64,000 bases of DNA from Lipingzhangella halophila (lineage in GTDB: Bacteria; Actinomycetota; Actinomycetes; Streptosporangiales; Streptosporangiaceae), in assembly GCF_014203805.1 (NCBI RefSeq), contig NZ_JACHJT010000002.1, positions 806,001-870,000 of the forward strand, written 5' to 3'. The position numbers were made by a program, and so were the translations under genes. Under the pieces are notes generated by a model. It saw nothing but the letters and a program-made list of their open reading frames with translations. It was not told where the DNA came from and ran no database searches. This document shows positions 16,918-24,479 of the stretch, one piece after another (the stretch's first letter is position 1; every line of letters starts with the position of its first letter).

Positions 16918-17808
16918 TCAAGGCTCCAGACCAGTGAGGTCGAGGTCGGCCAAACGGTCGGGGTCGGAGAGGATGTCGATCGCGACGACCTTTTCATTGG
17001 CGATGGTGAAGTTCATGATCGAGTTGAGTTCGCCGTCGACGGTGGTCAGCAGCCCGGACGTTCCGTTGACCAGTACAGGGCGAGCGACGGAGATAGTGGC
17101 CATGCGCTGGAAGGTGGCGAACTGACCGGCCACGGCTTCGGCGCCGCGCAGGACCTTCATGCCGCCGGGGAACGCGCTTCCGCTGTCGGCGCGCAGCACG
17201 ATGTCGGGATCGAGAATGACCAGCAGCCGGTCGAAGTCTCCGCCGCGCGCGGCGGTCAGGAACGCGTCGACAACGCGACGTTGAGCGACCGGGTCGGGAT
17301 CGGGGACGGGTGGCTGGCCTCGAACCCGCCGGCGGGCGCGGCTGGCGAGTTTCCTGGCCGTGCTCGGTGTGCGGTCCACGATCGGGGCGATCTGCTCGAA
17401 CGGCATACCGAACATGTCGTGGAGGACGAATGCCAACCGTTCGGCCGGGTCCAGCGATTCCAGCACCACCAGCAGCGCCAGCCCCACCGAGTCGGCGACC
17501 AGCGCCTGGTGTTCGGGACAGGCGCCGTTCTCCTCGCTGACGACCGGGTCCGGCAGGCGGGACTCCAGTGGCTCCTCGCGCCGCAGCCGGCGTGAGCGCA
17601 GTACGTCCAGGCAGACCCGGCCGACGACGGTAGTCAACCAGCCGCCGAGGTTGTCGATCTTGTCGGCCTCGGAGCGGGTGAGCCTCAGCCATGCCTCCTG
17701 GACGGCGTCGTCGGATTCGGCCAGGGAGCCGAGCATCCGGTAGGCCACCGCCTTCAGGTGCGCGCGGTGTTCCTCGAACCGCTCGGCAAGGAAGTCGAGT
17801 TCGTTCAT
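16918..17808 (-). CDS. ECF41-type RNA polymerase sigma factor with C-terminal SnoaL-like domain
   Basis: The start is the ATG at 17808 (AAGGGGCG upstream), giving 296 residues. Sigma region 2 is seen near residues 10-80 (FEEHRAHLKAVAYRMLGSLAESDDAVQEAWLRL...NLGGWLTTVVGRVCLDVLRSR). Region 4 is near 110-165 (LDPAERLAFVLHDMFGMPFEQIAPIVDRTPSTARKLASRARRRVRG). A SnoaL/NTF2-like extension of about 115 residues follows. This layout defines the ECF41 (SigJ-like) group, whose C-terminal domain replaces a separate anti-sigma factor as activity modulator. ECF41 genes are known to lie beside carboxymuconolactone decarboxylase, oxidoreductase or epimerase genes. Here a CMD-like gene sits 2.9 kb away at the end of the divergent cluster. 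Its own leader has TGTCACA-N16-CGTC, indicating autoregulation. Confidence 0.92.
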   Translation of the reverse strand: MNELDFLAERFEEHRAHLKAVAYRMLGSLAESDDAVQEAWLRLTRSEADKIDNLGGWLTTVVGRVCLDVLRSRRLRREEPLESRLPDPVVSEENGACPEHQALVADSVGLALLVVLESLDPAERLAFVLHDMFGMPFEQIAPIVDRTPSTARKLASRARRRVRGQPPVPDPDPVAQRRVVDAFLTAARGGDFDRLLVILDPDIVLRADSGSAFPGGMKVLRGAEAVAGQFATFQRMATISVARPVLVNGTSGLLTTVDGELNSIMNFTIANEKVVAIDILSDPDRLADLDLTGLEP

Positions 17809-17840
17809 GATCGCCCCTTGGTGTCGATGCTCGCGGCCAT

Positions 17841-17867
17841 GACGGACGGAAAGCCCGCGATGTGACA
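17841..17867 (-). promoter_or_regulatory. candidate ECF41 promoter of the sigma gene
   Basis: On the minus strand TGTCACA (17861-17867) is followed by exactly 16 bases and CGTC (17841-17844), about 33 bases before the start codon. TGTCACA-N16-CGTC is, as I recall it, the reported ECF41 target promoter. Confidence 0.75.
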
Positions 17868-17876
17868 CAGAGAGCC

Positions 17877-17903
17877 GGTCACACTTCCCGCAGCCCGTCC
17901 GTC
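17877..17903 (+). promoter_or_regulatory. candidate ECF41 promoter of the serine hydrolase operon
   Basis: GGTCACA (17877-17883), 16 bases, then CGTC (17900-17903), located 37 bases before the start at 17941. It diverges from the promoter of the sigma gene, and only nine bases separate their -35 elements. Confidence 0.72.
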
Positions 17904-17940
17904 ATGCCTCCGAACACATCGACGATCGGAGCAGCAAGCG

Positions 17941-19089
17941 ATGAGCAAGATCGACGTGCACGGGATGGTGGCCGACGGTTTCGAAGCGGTGCGCGACGAG
18001 TTCGCCGCCGTGGTGGCCGAGGAGGACGGCGAGTCCGGCGCCCAGCTCGCAACCTATGTCCACGGCCGGAAAGTGGTCGACCTGTGGGCCGGGGACGAGG
18101 TGAGCGCCGACACTCTGACCGGCGTCTACTCCTCGACGAAGGGTGCGGCGGCCTTGGTGGCGGCGCTGCTGGTGCAGGACGGCGTACTGGCGCTGGACCA
18201 GGCCGTCGCACACTCCTGGCCGGAGTTCGCCGCCGCGGGCAAGGACCGGATCACACTGCGGGACGTGCTCACCCACCGTTCCGGTGTGATCGGCGTGGAG
18301 GGCGGGCTCACCGCCGACGAACTCGCCGACGACCAGGTGATCGCGGCGCGGCTGTCCGGGCAGCGGCCCTTCTGGCGGCCGGGCTCGGCTTACGGCTATG
18401 GCGGGTTCGTGGCGTTCGCGATCGTGGGCGAGGTGGTCCGCAGGGCCACCGGCCGCTCCCTCCAGGACATCTTCGAGGAGCGGGTGCGGGAGCCCTACGC
18501 GCTTGACCTGTATCTCGGTTTACCGGAAGCGCTGGAGGGCCGGTATCGGGACGTGCTGCCCGGGCTGGCCGACGCGGACGAGCTCGCCGCCTTCTGGGCG
18601 AGCGTCCCGGGACCGCACAGCCTGCTCGGGGTCGCCTATGGCCTCAACTCCACCCCGCCGCTGGATCAGGTCGCCTTCGCCAACACCCGGCGGGTGCGCG
18701 CGCTGGGCCAGGCATCCGCCGGCGGCGTGGGCAACGCCCGAGGACTGGCCGGGATGTACGCGGCCGCGGTCTTCGGGGTGGACGGCCGGGCCCCACTGCT
18801 CAAGCCCGACACTCTCGGCGAGTTCGCCCAGCTCCACTCCGCCGGCGCGGACCTGATCCGGGGCGGCCAGGGCAGCTACACCCTCGGATTCGAGGCCAAG
18901 GGCCTGCGCTACCCGTTCCTGAGCGCGAACGCGTTCGGCCACAACGGCTCGGCCGGCTCGGAATCCTTCGCCGATCCCGTCAGCGGCATCGCCTTCGGCT
19001 ACACCCGCCGCCGCTTCTCCTTCAACTGGTCCTACCCCGAGCACGACCGGCTGGCCGCCGCGGTCCACCACGCGGCCACGCCGTCCTGA
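17941..19089 (+). CDS. serine hydrolase / esterase, class C beta-lactamase fold
   Basis: The product is 382 residues, cytoplasmic by sequence (no signal). The S-S-T-K nucleophile motif appears in GVYSSTKGAAALVAALL, the tyrosine of motif two in SAYGYGGFVAFAIVGEVVRRATG (no YxN asparagine, as in EstB-type esterases), and the third motif in FGHNGSAGSESFADP. The family includes promiscuous esterases and beta-lactam-like hydrolases. It is the first gene behind one candidate ECF41 promoter, and an MFS exporter follows after nine bases. This suggests a stress- or compound-induced detoxification pair. Confidence 0.9.
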   Translation: MSKIDVHGMVADGFEAVRDEFAAVVAEEDGESGAQLATYVHGRKVVDLWAGDEVSADTLTGVYSSTKGAAALVAALLVQDGVLALDQAVAHSWPEFAAAGKDRITLRDVLTHRSGVIGVEGGLTADELADDQVIAARLSGQRPFWRPGSAYGYGGFVAFAIVGEVVRRATGRSLQDIFEERVREPYALDLYLGLPEALEGRYRDVLPGLADADELAAFWASVPGPHSLLGVAYGLNSTPPLDQVAFANTRRVRALGQASAGGVGNARGLAGMYAAAVFGVDGRAPLLKPDTLGEFAQLHSAGADLIRGGQGSYTLGFEAKGLRYPFLSANAFGHNGSAGSESFADPVSGIAFGYTRRRFSFNWSYPEHDRLAAAVHHAATPS

Positions 19090-19098
19090 GGAACTCAG

Positions 19099-20565
19099 AT
19101 GTCTGCGCACATCCAAACCCGCCCCGACGGCAAGAGCGGTCTGGCGCTGCTGGTGATCGCCGCCGCCCAACTGCTGATCGTGATGGACGGCACCATCGTG
19201 ACCGTCGGCCTGCCCGTCATCGGCACCGGGCTGAACATCGCCGAGACCGATCTGGACTGGGTCCTGACCTCCTATGCGCTGGCATTCGGCGGAATGCTGC
19301 TGGCCGGAGGACGCGCTGGTGACCTGTTCGGCCGCCGCAGACTGTTCCGGGGCGGGCTGGTGGTGGTCCTGCTCGCCTCACTGCTGGGTGGTGTGGCACA
19401 GGACGGCGGCACACTGATCGCCGCGCGCGTGCTGCAGGGTGTGGGCGGCGCGATCATCGCCCCGGCCGCGTTGTCCCTACTCGCCGACACCTTCCCCGCC
19501 GGACCGCAGCGCAACAAGGCGCTGGGCGTGTACGGGGCCATGGGCGGCCTCGGCTCAGTGGTCGGCCTGCTGCTCGGCGGCGCGCTCACCGAGTACCTGG
19601 GCTGGCGGTGGATCATGTTCATCAACATCCCCTTCGCCCTCCTGGTGCTCGCCGGCACGCTCGCGGTGGTCCCCGGCACCCGCCAGCGCGGCGGGATCGA
19701 CCTGCCCGGCGCGATCACCGTGACCCTCGCGCTCGGCTCGCTGGTCTATGCGATCGACCGAGCCGGATCCGACGGCCTGACCGATGGGCTCACCTTGACC
19801 TTCGGCGCGATCGCCCTCGGGCTGGGAACCGCGTTCGCCGCCATCCAGCGCGGCGTCCGCGACCCGATGCTCCCGGCCGCCGTGCTGGCTGACCGCGGCA
19901 GGCTCGGCGCCAACCTGGTCATGCTGCTCATGGGCGCGGGCCAGCTGGCTACCTTCTACTTCCTCACTCTCTACATGCAGTCGATCAAGCACTACTCGCC
20001 CATGATCACAGGACTGGCCTACCTGCCGTTCGCGATCGGCATCGGCATCGGCGCCAGCGTGGTCGGCCCCCAACTGCAGGCCCGCACGTCCGCGCGGAAC
20101 GTTCTGGCGATCGGCATGGCGGTGGCCGCTGTCGCGATGGGCTGGTTCAGCCTGCTCACCCCGGACCAGAACGTCCTGGTCACCCTGCTGCCAGCCCAGA
20201 TGGTCGGAGGCATCGGCCTGGGCATCGGCTTCGTCGCGGCCACAATCAGCGGTGTGCAGGGCGTCGCCCCCGAAGACTCGGGCATCGCCTCCGGACTCAT
20301 CAACACCAGCCAGCAGATCGGCGGAGCCCTGGGCCTGGCGACTCTGGCCAGCATCGCCGTCACCGCCGCCGAGAACCAGCCCGCCGGAACGGCGCTACCG
20401 GAGGCGCTCACCAACGGCTACACGACCGGCCTGCTCGGCGCGGGCGCGTTCTACCTGGCCGCCATCCTCGTCACCGTGCTCCTGCTACGTCCACGCCCGA
20501 CGAGCCAGAGCAGTGAGCTGAAGCGGCCAACCGCTGCCGAAGCGGCCCAAAGGGCCGACTCGTGA
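19099..20565 (+). CDS. MFS exporter of the DHA2 (14-helix, EmrB/QacA) type
   Basis: The product is 488 residues with about 14 hydrophobic segments. Helix 1 carries LLVIAAAQLLIVMDGTIVTVGLPVIG, the DHA2 signature LxVALPxI-like region. The loop 2-3 motif is GRAGDLFGRRRLF, and motif C resides in helix 5 (GAMGGLGSVVGLLLGGALTEYLGWRWIMFINIPFAL). It should export small hydrophobic or cationic compounds using the proton gradient. GAGGAACTC precedes its ATG. It is tightly linked to the serine hydrolase gene and likely co-transcribed with it. Confidence 0.92.
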   Translation: MSAHIQTRPDGKSGLALLVIAAAQLLIVMDGTIVTVGLPVIGTGLNIAETDLDWVLTSYALAFGGMLLAGGRAGDLFGRRRLFRGGLVVVLLASLLGGVAQDGGTLIAARVLQGVGGAIIAPAALSLLADTFPAGPQRNKALGVYGAMGGLGSVVGLLLGGALTEYLGWRWIMFINIPFALLVLAGTLAVVPGTRQRGGIDLPGAITVTLALGSLVYAIDRAGSDGLTDGLTLTFGAIALGLGTAFAAIQRGVRDPMLPAAVLADRGRLGANLVMLLMGAGQLATFYFLTLYMQSIKHYSPMITGLAYLPFAIGIGIGASVVGPQLQARTSARNVLAIGMAVAAVAMGWFSLLTPDQNVLVTLLPAQMVGGIGLGIGFVAATISGVQGVAPEDSGIASGLINTSQQIGGALGLATLASIAVTAAENQPAGTALPEALTNGYTTGLLGAGAFYLAAILVTVLLLRPRPTSQSSELKRPTAAEAAQRADS

Positions 20566-20634
20566 CCAAACCAGTGCGGCACGGCAACGGAAAAGCCGTC
20601 GTCACCCGCAGCTCACGGACCAACCTCGGTCACC

Positions 20635-20661
20635 GGTCACATCCACCCCGCGCGGCTCGTC
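20635..20661 (+). promoter_or_regulatory. candidate ECF41 promoter of the CMD-like gene
   Basis: GGTCACA (20635-20641), 16 bases, then CGTC (20658-20661), 46 bases before the start of the CMD-like gene. This is the third copy of the same spaced element in the cluster. Confidence 0.72.
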
Positions 20662-20707
20662 ATAACAGCGGCACAACGCCAAACCAAGCGAGAAGGGAGA
20701 TCCCGTC

Positions 20708-21208
20708 ATGACCACGATCCCCGAGCACGGCAACCTCCAGTCGCGGCTGCCCAACCCCGCCACGCTCGTCCCGGAGCTGGGGGAGATCGGAGCAGCCCTG
20801 TCCAAAGCCACCGGGAACGGCTCGATCCCGCAGACCACCATCAGCTTGGTACAGCTGCGCGTCGGACAGATCGTCGCCAGCACTTACCTGACCGTCCTGC
20901 ACACTGGCAACCTTCGCAAGGCCGAAGAGTCCGAGGAGCGCATCACCGCCGTGGCGTCCTGGCAGGAGGCGCCCTACTTCAGCGGCGCCGAACGTGCCGC
21001 ACTGGCTCTGGGGGAGGCCGTCCTCACCCCGAACCCGCGGGGCGAGCGCGTCTCCGACGACCTGTACGCCGAGGCGTCCAAGCACTACGACGAAACGGCG
21101 CTCACCACGCTCACCATGGCGATCGGCCAGGTCTGCTTCTTCCTCCCCCTCGCTCTCATCGGCAAGCCGCTCCCCGGTGCGGCACCCGCGGAGCAGTGGC
21201 GGCAGTAG
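20708..21208 (+). CDS. carboxymuconolactone decarboxylase / AhpD-like protein lacking the CxxC cysteines
   Basis: The 166-residue product aligns by eye with CMD-family proteins: VQLRVGQI, then HTGNLRKAEESEERITAVASWQEAPYFSGAERAALALGEAV. In active members the first helix reads GCAYCVDMHT; here it is VASTYLTVLHT, so both redox cysteines are replaced while the histidine stays. The only Cys is in GQVCFF near the C-terminus. It therefore cannot work as a classical AhpD peroxidase or disulfide reductase. CMD proteins are the hallmark partners of ECF41 sigma factors, and a matching promoter precedes it. Function is unknown: a binding protein, or a non-redox enzyme. Confidence 0.87.
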   Translation: MTTIPEHGNLQSRLPNPATLVPELGEIGAALSKATGNGSIPQTTISLVQLRVGQIVASTYLTVLHTGNLRKAEESEERITAVASWQEAPYFSGAERAALALGEAVLTPNPRGERVSDDLYAEASKHYDETALTTLTMAIGQVCFFLPLALIGKPLPGAAPAEQWRQ

Positions 21209-21216
21209 TGCCCTAC

Positions 21217-21259
21217 GTGCCCGGGGTGGGGCGCGGCTTCCGCGCCCCACCCCGGGCAC
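21217..21259 (+). terminator. strong hairpin ending the ECF41 cluster
   Basis: A perfect 20-bp stem (5' arm 21217-21236, 3' arm 21240-21259) with a CTT loop begins eight bases after the CMD stop. It lacks a T-tract and also lies downstream of the convergent DUF4190 gene. Confidence 0.85.
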
Positions 21260-21299
21260 ACCCGATTTCAGTGGCGGAGGTGTACGCCCCCGTCCTCGG

Positions 21300-21575
21300 T
21301 CAGGGCACAGTGGCCACAATGAGCAGCATCAAGTAGGTGATGATGAACGTCACCACCCCGAGCACGAGACCGGTGGCAGCCGCCGCGACCCCGCGGAAAC
21401 CCCGGCGGTGGGTGATGCGGAGGCCCGCGAGCCCGGTGATGATCGCCGCGGCCGGCAGCAGGCCGAGTACACCGAACAGTATGATCCCGGGCACGCTGAG
21501 AACGCCGAGGATGAGGGACCACACCGCGGTCGCACTCAACGGAGGCCGGGTATCGTGCTGGTGCGGGTGGACCAT
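21300..21575 (-). CDS. small DUF4190-type membrane protein
   Basis: The chosen ATG at 21575 gives 91 residues: a short polar N-terminus (VHPHQHDTRPPLS) and then two hydrophobic hairpins (AVWSLILGVLSVPGIILFGVLGLLPAAAIITGLAGL; RGVAAAATGLVLGVVTFIITYLMLLIVATVP). These are separated by RITHRRGFRG, the DUF4190 layout. Longer frames upstream are Arg/Pro-rich and lack a ribosome site. The function of the family is unknown; it is an integral membrane protein convergent with the CMD gene. Confidence 0.75.
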   Translation of the reverse strand: MVHPHQHDTRPPLSATAVWSLILGVLSVPGIILFGVLGLLPAAAIITGLAGLRITHRRGFRGVAAAATGLVLGVVTFIITYLMLLIVATVP

Positions 21576-21883
21576 CGGGGACTCCAGGTGGGGATGGCGG
21601 CTGGGCGGTGTCGTCAGTATGACTGGGGACGCGGCGCGCACGGTCGTGGAGCACCTTGGGGCGCCCCGCGTCGCACCCGCTCCGCCCCGCCGGCGCGTTC
21701 GAGCAGCGCCCCCGACAGCCGATACGTAGCGCTTCCGTGTGAAGGGCGCAGGGCTTGGTCTTCTGGTGCCGGGTCCGCTGGCCGGCGATCCGGGCGAAGT
21801 CGCCGGATCGGTAGCAAGCTCCGTTGTCGGTGACGATCCGGTGGATGCGGGTGCTGCCGTGCTCAACGGTGCGTTGGCGTGGC

Positions 21884-22321
21884 TCATGCGTCCATCGCGT
21901 AGGACCGGTCCATCAGCTCGGTCATGGCCCGCTGGAATTCGCGGCGTCTCGTTTCGCTCCAACCTGCGGTCAGCCGGCCGAATACCTCCTCCTGCCAGCG
22001 ATGAGCCTGGTCCAGCATGGATTGGCCCGCGGGGGTGAGCGACGCTTCGCGCTGTCGGCCATCAGCCGCGGATGCCCCCATGGCCAGGTAGCCGGCCGCT
22101 GTAGCGCTCTTGACCAGCCGTGAGGCTCCGCTCTGGTCGATCCCGATCTCGTGCGCGATCGCGTTGACCGTCGCAGAGATCCCGCGCTCCCCGAGGGAAT
22201 GGACCGCCTCGCTGACCAGCACGAGTCGCCCCTGGTCGGCCCCCGCGTCCCCCGTCGCGGGTCGGCGTGACCAGTGCCGCACGAAGTTGAACAGGACCTG
22301 GCCCGGCCCCTGGCCGGTCAT
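21884..22321 (-). CDS. MarR-family regulator
   Basis: The product is 145 residues with the winged helix visible at about 30-100 (VSEAVHSLGERGISATVNAIAHEIGIDQSGASRLVKSATAAGYLAMG, then ADGRQREASLTPAGQSML). Its ATG overlaps the stop of the NTF2-like gene by four bases (ATGA), so it is the second gene of a two-gene operon. It probably regulates its own operon; the ligand is unknown. Confidence 0.85.
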   Translation of the reverse strand: MTGQGPGQVLFNFVRHWSRRPATGDAGADQGRLVLVSEAVHSLGERGISATVNAIAHEIGIDQSGASRLVKSATAAGYLAMGASAADGRQREASLTPAGQSMLDQAHRWQEEVFGRLTAGWSETRRREFQRAMTELMDRSYAMDA

Positions 22322-22677
22322 TCGGACGCCGCCATCTCGCGGCAGATGTAGGCCAGCTCGAGTGCCGACTTGAGGTCGGACAATCGCAGCGCGGCGGTCA
22401 CCTTGCCGCCGGAGACGCGGAAGACCGTCGCGACGCGCGTCGGCGCCTTGTTCTCGGGCCAGGTGGCGTCCTCCTCGACCACCATCAGCCGCTCACTGAC
22501 CGGGTGCCATGACCGCGGGATCAGCTTGATCCCGGAGCGCTCAACCCATTCCGCGAACTGCTCAGGCGTGATCGGGCCAGCGCCCTTCGGCCCCAGGACG
22601 ACGATCGGATCACCCACCGCTCTCGCGGACCGCCGCAGATCCCCGTCATTCACACTCGCGTGCCACTCCTCCAGCAC
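22318..22677 (-). CDS. NTF2/SnoaL-like small protein
   Basis: The product has 119 residues from a GTG at 22677, with no clear ribosome site. The start LEEWHASVNDGDLRRSARAV and the following strand pattern (WVERSGIKLIPRSWHPVSERLMVVEEDATW...ATVFRVSGGKVTAALRLSDLKSAL) match small NTF2-like folds of the SnoaL type. These are polyketide cyclases, isomerases or ligand-binding proteins. It is translationally coupled to a MarR regulator. Confidence 0.75.
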   Translation of the reverse strand: MLEEWHASVNDGDLRRSARAVGDPIVVLGPKGAGPITPEQFAEWVERSGIKLIPRSWHPVSERLMVVEEDATWPENKAPTRVATVFRVSGGKVTAALRLSDLKSALELAYICREMAASE

Positions 22678-22691
22678 GGCCAGGGATGGGG

Positions 22692-22729
22692 GCGGCCCGG
22701 GACCGCGATGGGCGGTCGTCCCGGGCCGC
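22692..22729 (-). terminator. terminator-like hairpin after the cupin gene
   Basis: GCGGCCCGGGAC (22692-22703) pairs with GTCCCGGGCCGC (22718-22729), with a secondary GACCGC/GCGGTC pairing inside. It follows the cupin gene (minus strand) by 30 bases. Confidence 0.6.
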
Positions 22730-22759
22730 GGGCGGTTGCGTGTCTGGCGGGAGCGGCGG

Positions 22760-23191
22760 CTATGGCGCGTCGGATCCGCCCTCTCCCCCGGGCTCGTTCG
22801 AGGAGAGCGCGTGTCCCGTAGTCACGTCGAGGTGGTCGGGTACGTTCTCCTGACGGTCGCCGACCGACAACGTTCCGGTGGGCTCGAACATGAGGATCGT
22901 GGCGCCAGTGGGAGCCGAGGGCTTGTGTTCGGTGCCCCGTGGGACGGTGAACACGGAATCGCGCGGAAGCCGCACCGTGCGTTCCCCAGCCGGCTCGCGC
23001 AGCGAGATCTCCAACGTTCCGTCGAGTACCAGGAAGAACTCGTCGGTGTCCGCGTGGGCGTGCCAGACGTGCTCGCCTTCGACCTTCGCGACCCGGACGT
23101 CGTAGTCGTTGACACGGGCGACGACGTGGGGACTCCACACGGCGTCGAAGGAGGCCAGGGCCTGGCTAAGAGAGATCGGTCGGTTGCTCAT
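22760..23191 (-). CDS. single-domain cupin protein
   Basis: The product is 143 residues from the ATG at 23191, with GAGGATC upstream. Cupin motif 1 is HVWHAHADTDEFFLVLDGTLEISL (two His, Glu) and motif 2 is PRGTEHKPSAPTG (His); together these are the usual metal ligands of the beta-barrel. The acidic Gly-rich tail (SSNEPGGEGGSDAP) is likely disordered. It is divergent from an AraC/DJ-1 type regulator only 51 bases away, so it probably belongs to that regulator's control. Confidence 0.87.
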   Translation of the reverse strand: MSNRPISLSQALASFDAVWSPHVVARVNDYDVRVAKVEGEHVWHAHADTDEFFLVLDGTLEISLREPAGERTVRLPRDSVFTVPRGTEHKPSAPTGATILMFEPTGTLSVGDRQENVPDHLDVTTGHALSSNEPGGEGGSDAP

Positions 23192-23242
23192 AGCGGGATC
23201 CTCGCCGTTGTGCCGGGTCCGCGGAAGTGCTAGGAAACGCAT

Positions 23243-24238
23243 ATGACGCAAGGATCCTCGCACGCGAACCGGGAGCCGAGGCTGCACCGTGTTGTTGTCA
23301 TCGTGGACGAGAACTCCAACCCGTTCGAGCTGGGCTGTGCCACGGAGGTGTTCGGGCTGCACCGGCCCGAGATGAGCCGCCAGCTGTATGACTTCCGCCT
23401 GTGCGCACCGGAGCCGCGGACCCTGATGCGCGACGGTTTCTTCACGCTCACGGGGGTCGCCGGCCTGGAGGCGGCCGACACCGCCGACACCCTGATCGTG
23501 CCCAATCGTCCCGACGTCGCCGTGCCGCGGCGCCCGGCGGTGCTCGACGCGGTGCGGCGGGCCCACGCGCGGGGGGCGCGCCTGGTCGGCCTGTGCAGTG
23601 GCGCGTTCACGCTGGCCGAAGCCGGCATCCTGCACGGGAGACGGGCCGCCACACACTGGCAGTGGGCGGACGAGTTCCGCTCGTCCTTCCCCACCGTCCA
23701 CCTCGAGGAGGACGTGCTGTTCGTGGCCGACGGAGACGTCCTCACCTCTTCGGGCAGCGCGGCCGCGCTGGATCTGGGGCTGTATATCGTCCGCACCGAC
23801 CACGGTGCGGAGGTCGCCAACACCGTGAGCCGGCGGCTCGTGTTCGCCGCCCACCGGGATGGCGGGCAGCGGCAGTTCATCGAGCGTCCCGTCCCCGACC
23901 CGTCGACCGCGTCCCTGTCGCCCGTCCTGGAGTGGGCCCGTGAGCGGTTGGACACACCACTAACGGTGCTCGACCTCGCCGCGCGAGCAGCGGTCAGCCC
24001 GGCCACGCTGCACCGGCATTTCCGGGCGCACTTGGGCACGACACCGTTGGCCTGGCTCACCCGAGAACGCGTCGTGCTGGCATGCCGGCTGATCGAGCGT
24101 GGCGAGTCGCGCTTCGACGTGGTCGCGCGGCGCAGTGGCTTGGGAACCGCTGCCCACCTGCGTACGCTCATGCGCCGTGCGACCGGCCTCAGCCCTTCGG
24201 AGTACCGGCGCCGCTTCGGCCGGGCCGAGATGGCCTGA
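23243..24238 (+). CDS. AraC-family regulator with N-terminal DJ-1/PfpI (GATase1-like) domain
   Basis: The product is 331 residues. Residues 15-190 are the DJ-1/PfpI-like domain (VVVIVDENSNPFELGCATEVFG, and the nucleophile-elbow region GARLVGLCSGAFTLAEAGILHGRRAATHW). Residues about 225-325 carry the two AraC HTHs (TVLDLAARAAVSPATLHRHFRAHLGTTPLAWLTRERV and FDVVARRSGLGTAAHLRTLMRRATGLSPSEYRRRF). This is the FtrA/GlxA-type architecture of transcriptional activators, which sense small metabolites. The cupin gene is the likely divergent target. Confidence 0.92.
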   Translation: MTQGSSHANREPRLHRVVVIVDENSNPFELGCATEVFGLHRPEMSRQLYDFRLCAPEPRTLMRDGFFTLTGVAGLEAADTADTLIVPNRPDVAVPRRPAVLDAVRRAHARGARLVGLCSGAFTLAEAGILHGRRAATHWQWADEFRSSFPTVHLEEDVLFVADGDVLTSSGSAAALDLGLYIVRTDHGAEVANTVSRRLVFAAHRDGGQRQFIERPVPDPSTASLSPVLEWARERLDTPLTVLDLAARAAVSPATLHRHFRAHLGTTPLAWLTRERVVLACRLIERGESRFDVVARRSGLGTAAHLRTLMRRATGLSPSEYRRRFGRAEMA

Positions 24239-24274
24239 TCATGCCGTAGGGGCCGGGGCGTACCTGGCACGTCC

Positions 24275-24324
24275 TCTTCCCTGGTGCGCACCGCTTCCGA
24301 ACAACACGTTCCGACCAGGGAAGA
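24275..24324. terminator. inverted repeat between convergent genes
   Basis: TCTTCCCTGGT (24275-24285) and ACCAGGGAAGA (24314-24324) are perfect 11-bp complements with a 28-base loop, between the AraC stop and the nucleoside transporter stop. Confidence 0.45.
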
Positions 24325-24479
24325 CAGGGAGTGCCGCGGGATTTTCCACGGTGCTTCCCGCGGGATTCCCACATCATTCCGCGTTCCCGCTCGTGATGTG
24401 CCGACGACCGAAAGGGCCGGCGAGAGAGTTCTGGGCACGGGCTGGTGCCGTCGATGGTCGGAACGCCCGGACACCGGCA

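Noticed and set aside
24334-24369. Repeated CCGCGGGATT, considered as a start of a repeat array or CRISPR
   Set aside because: Only two copies and no regular spacer; no CRISPR array or cas gene is present anywhere in the window.
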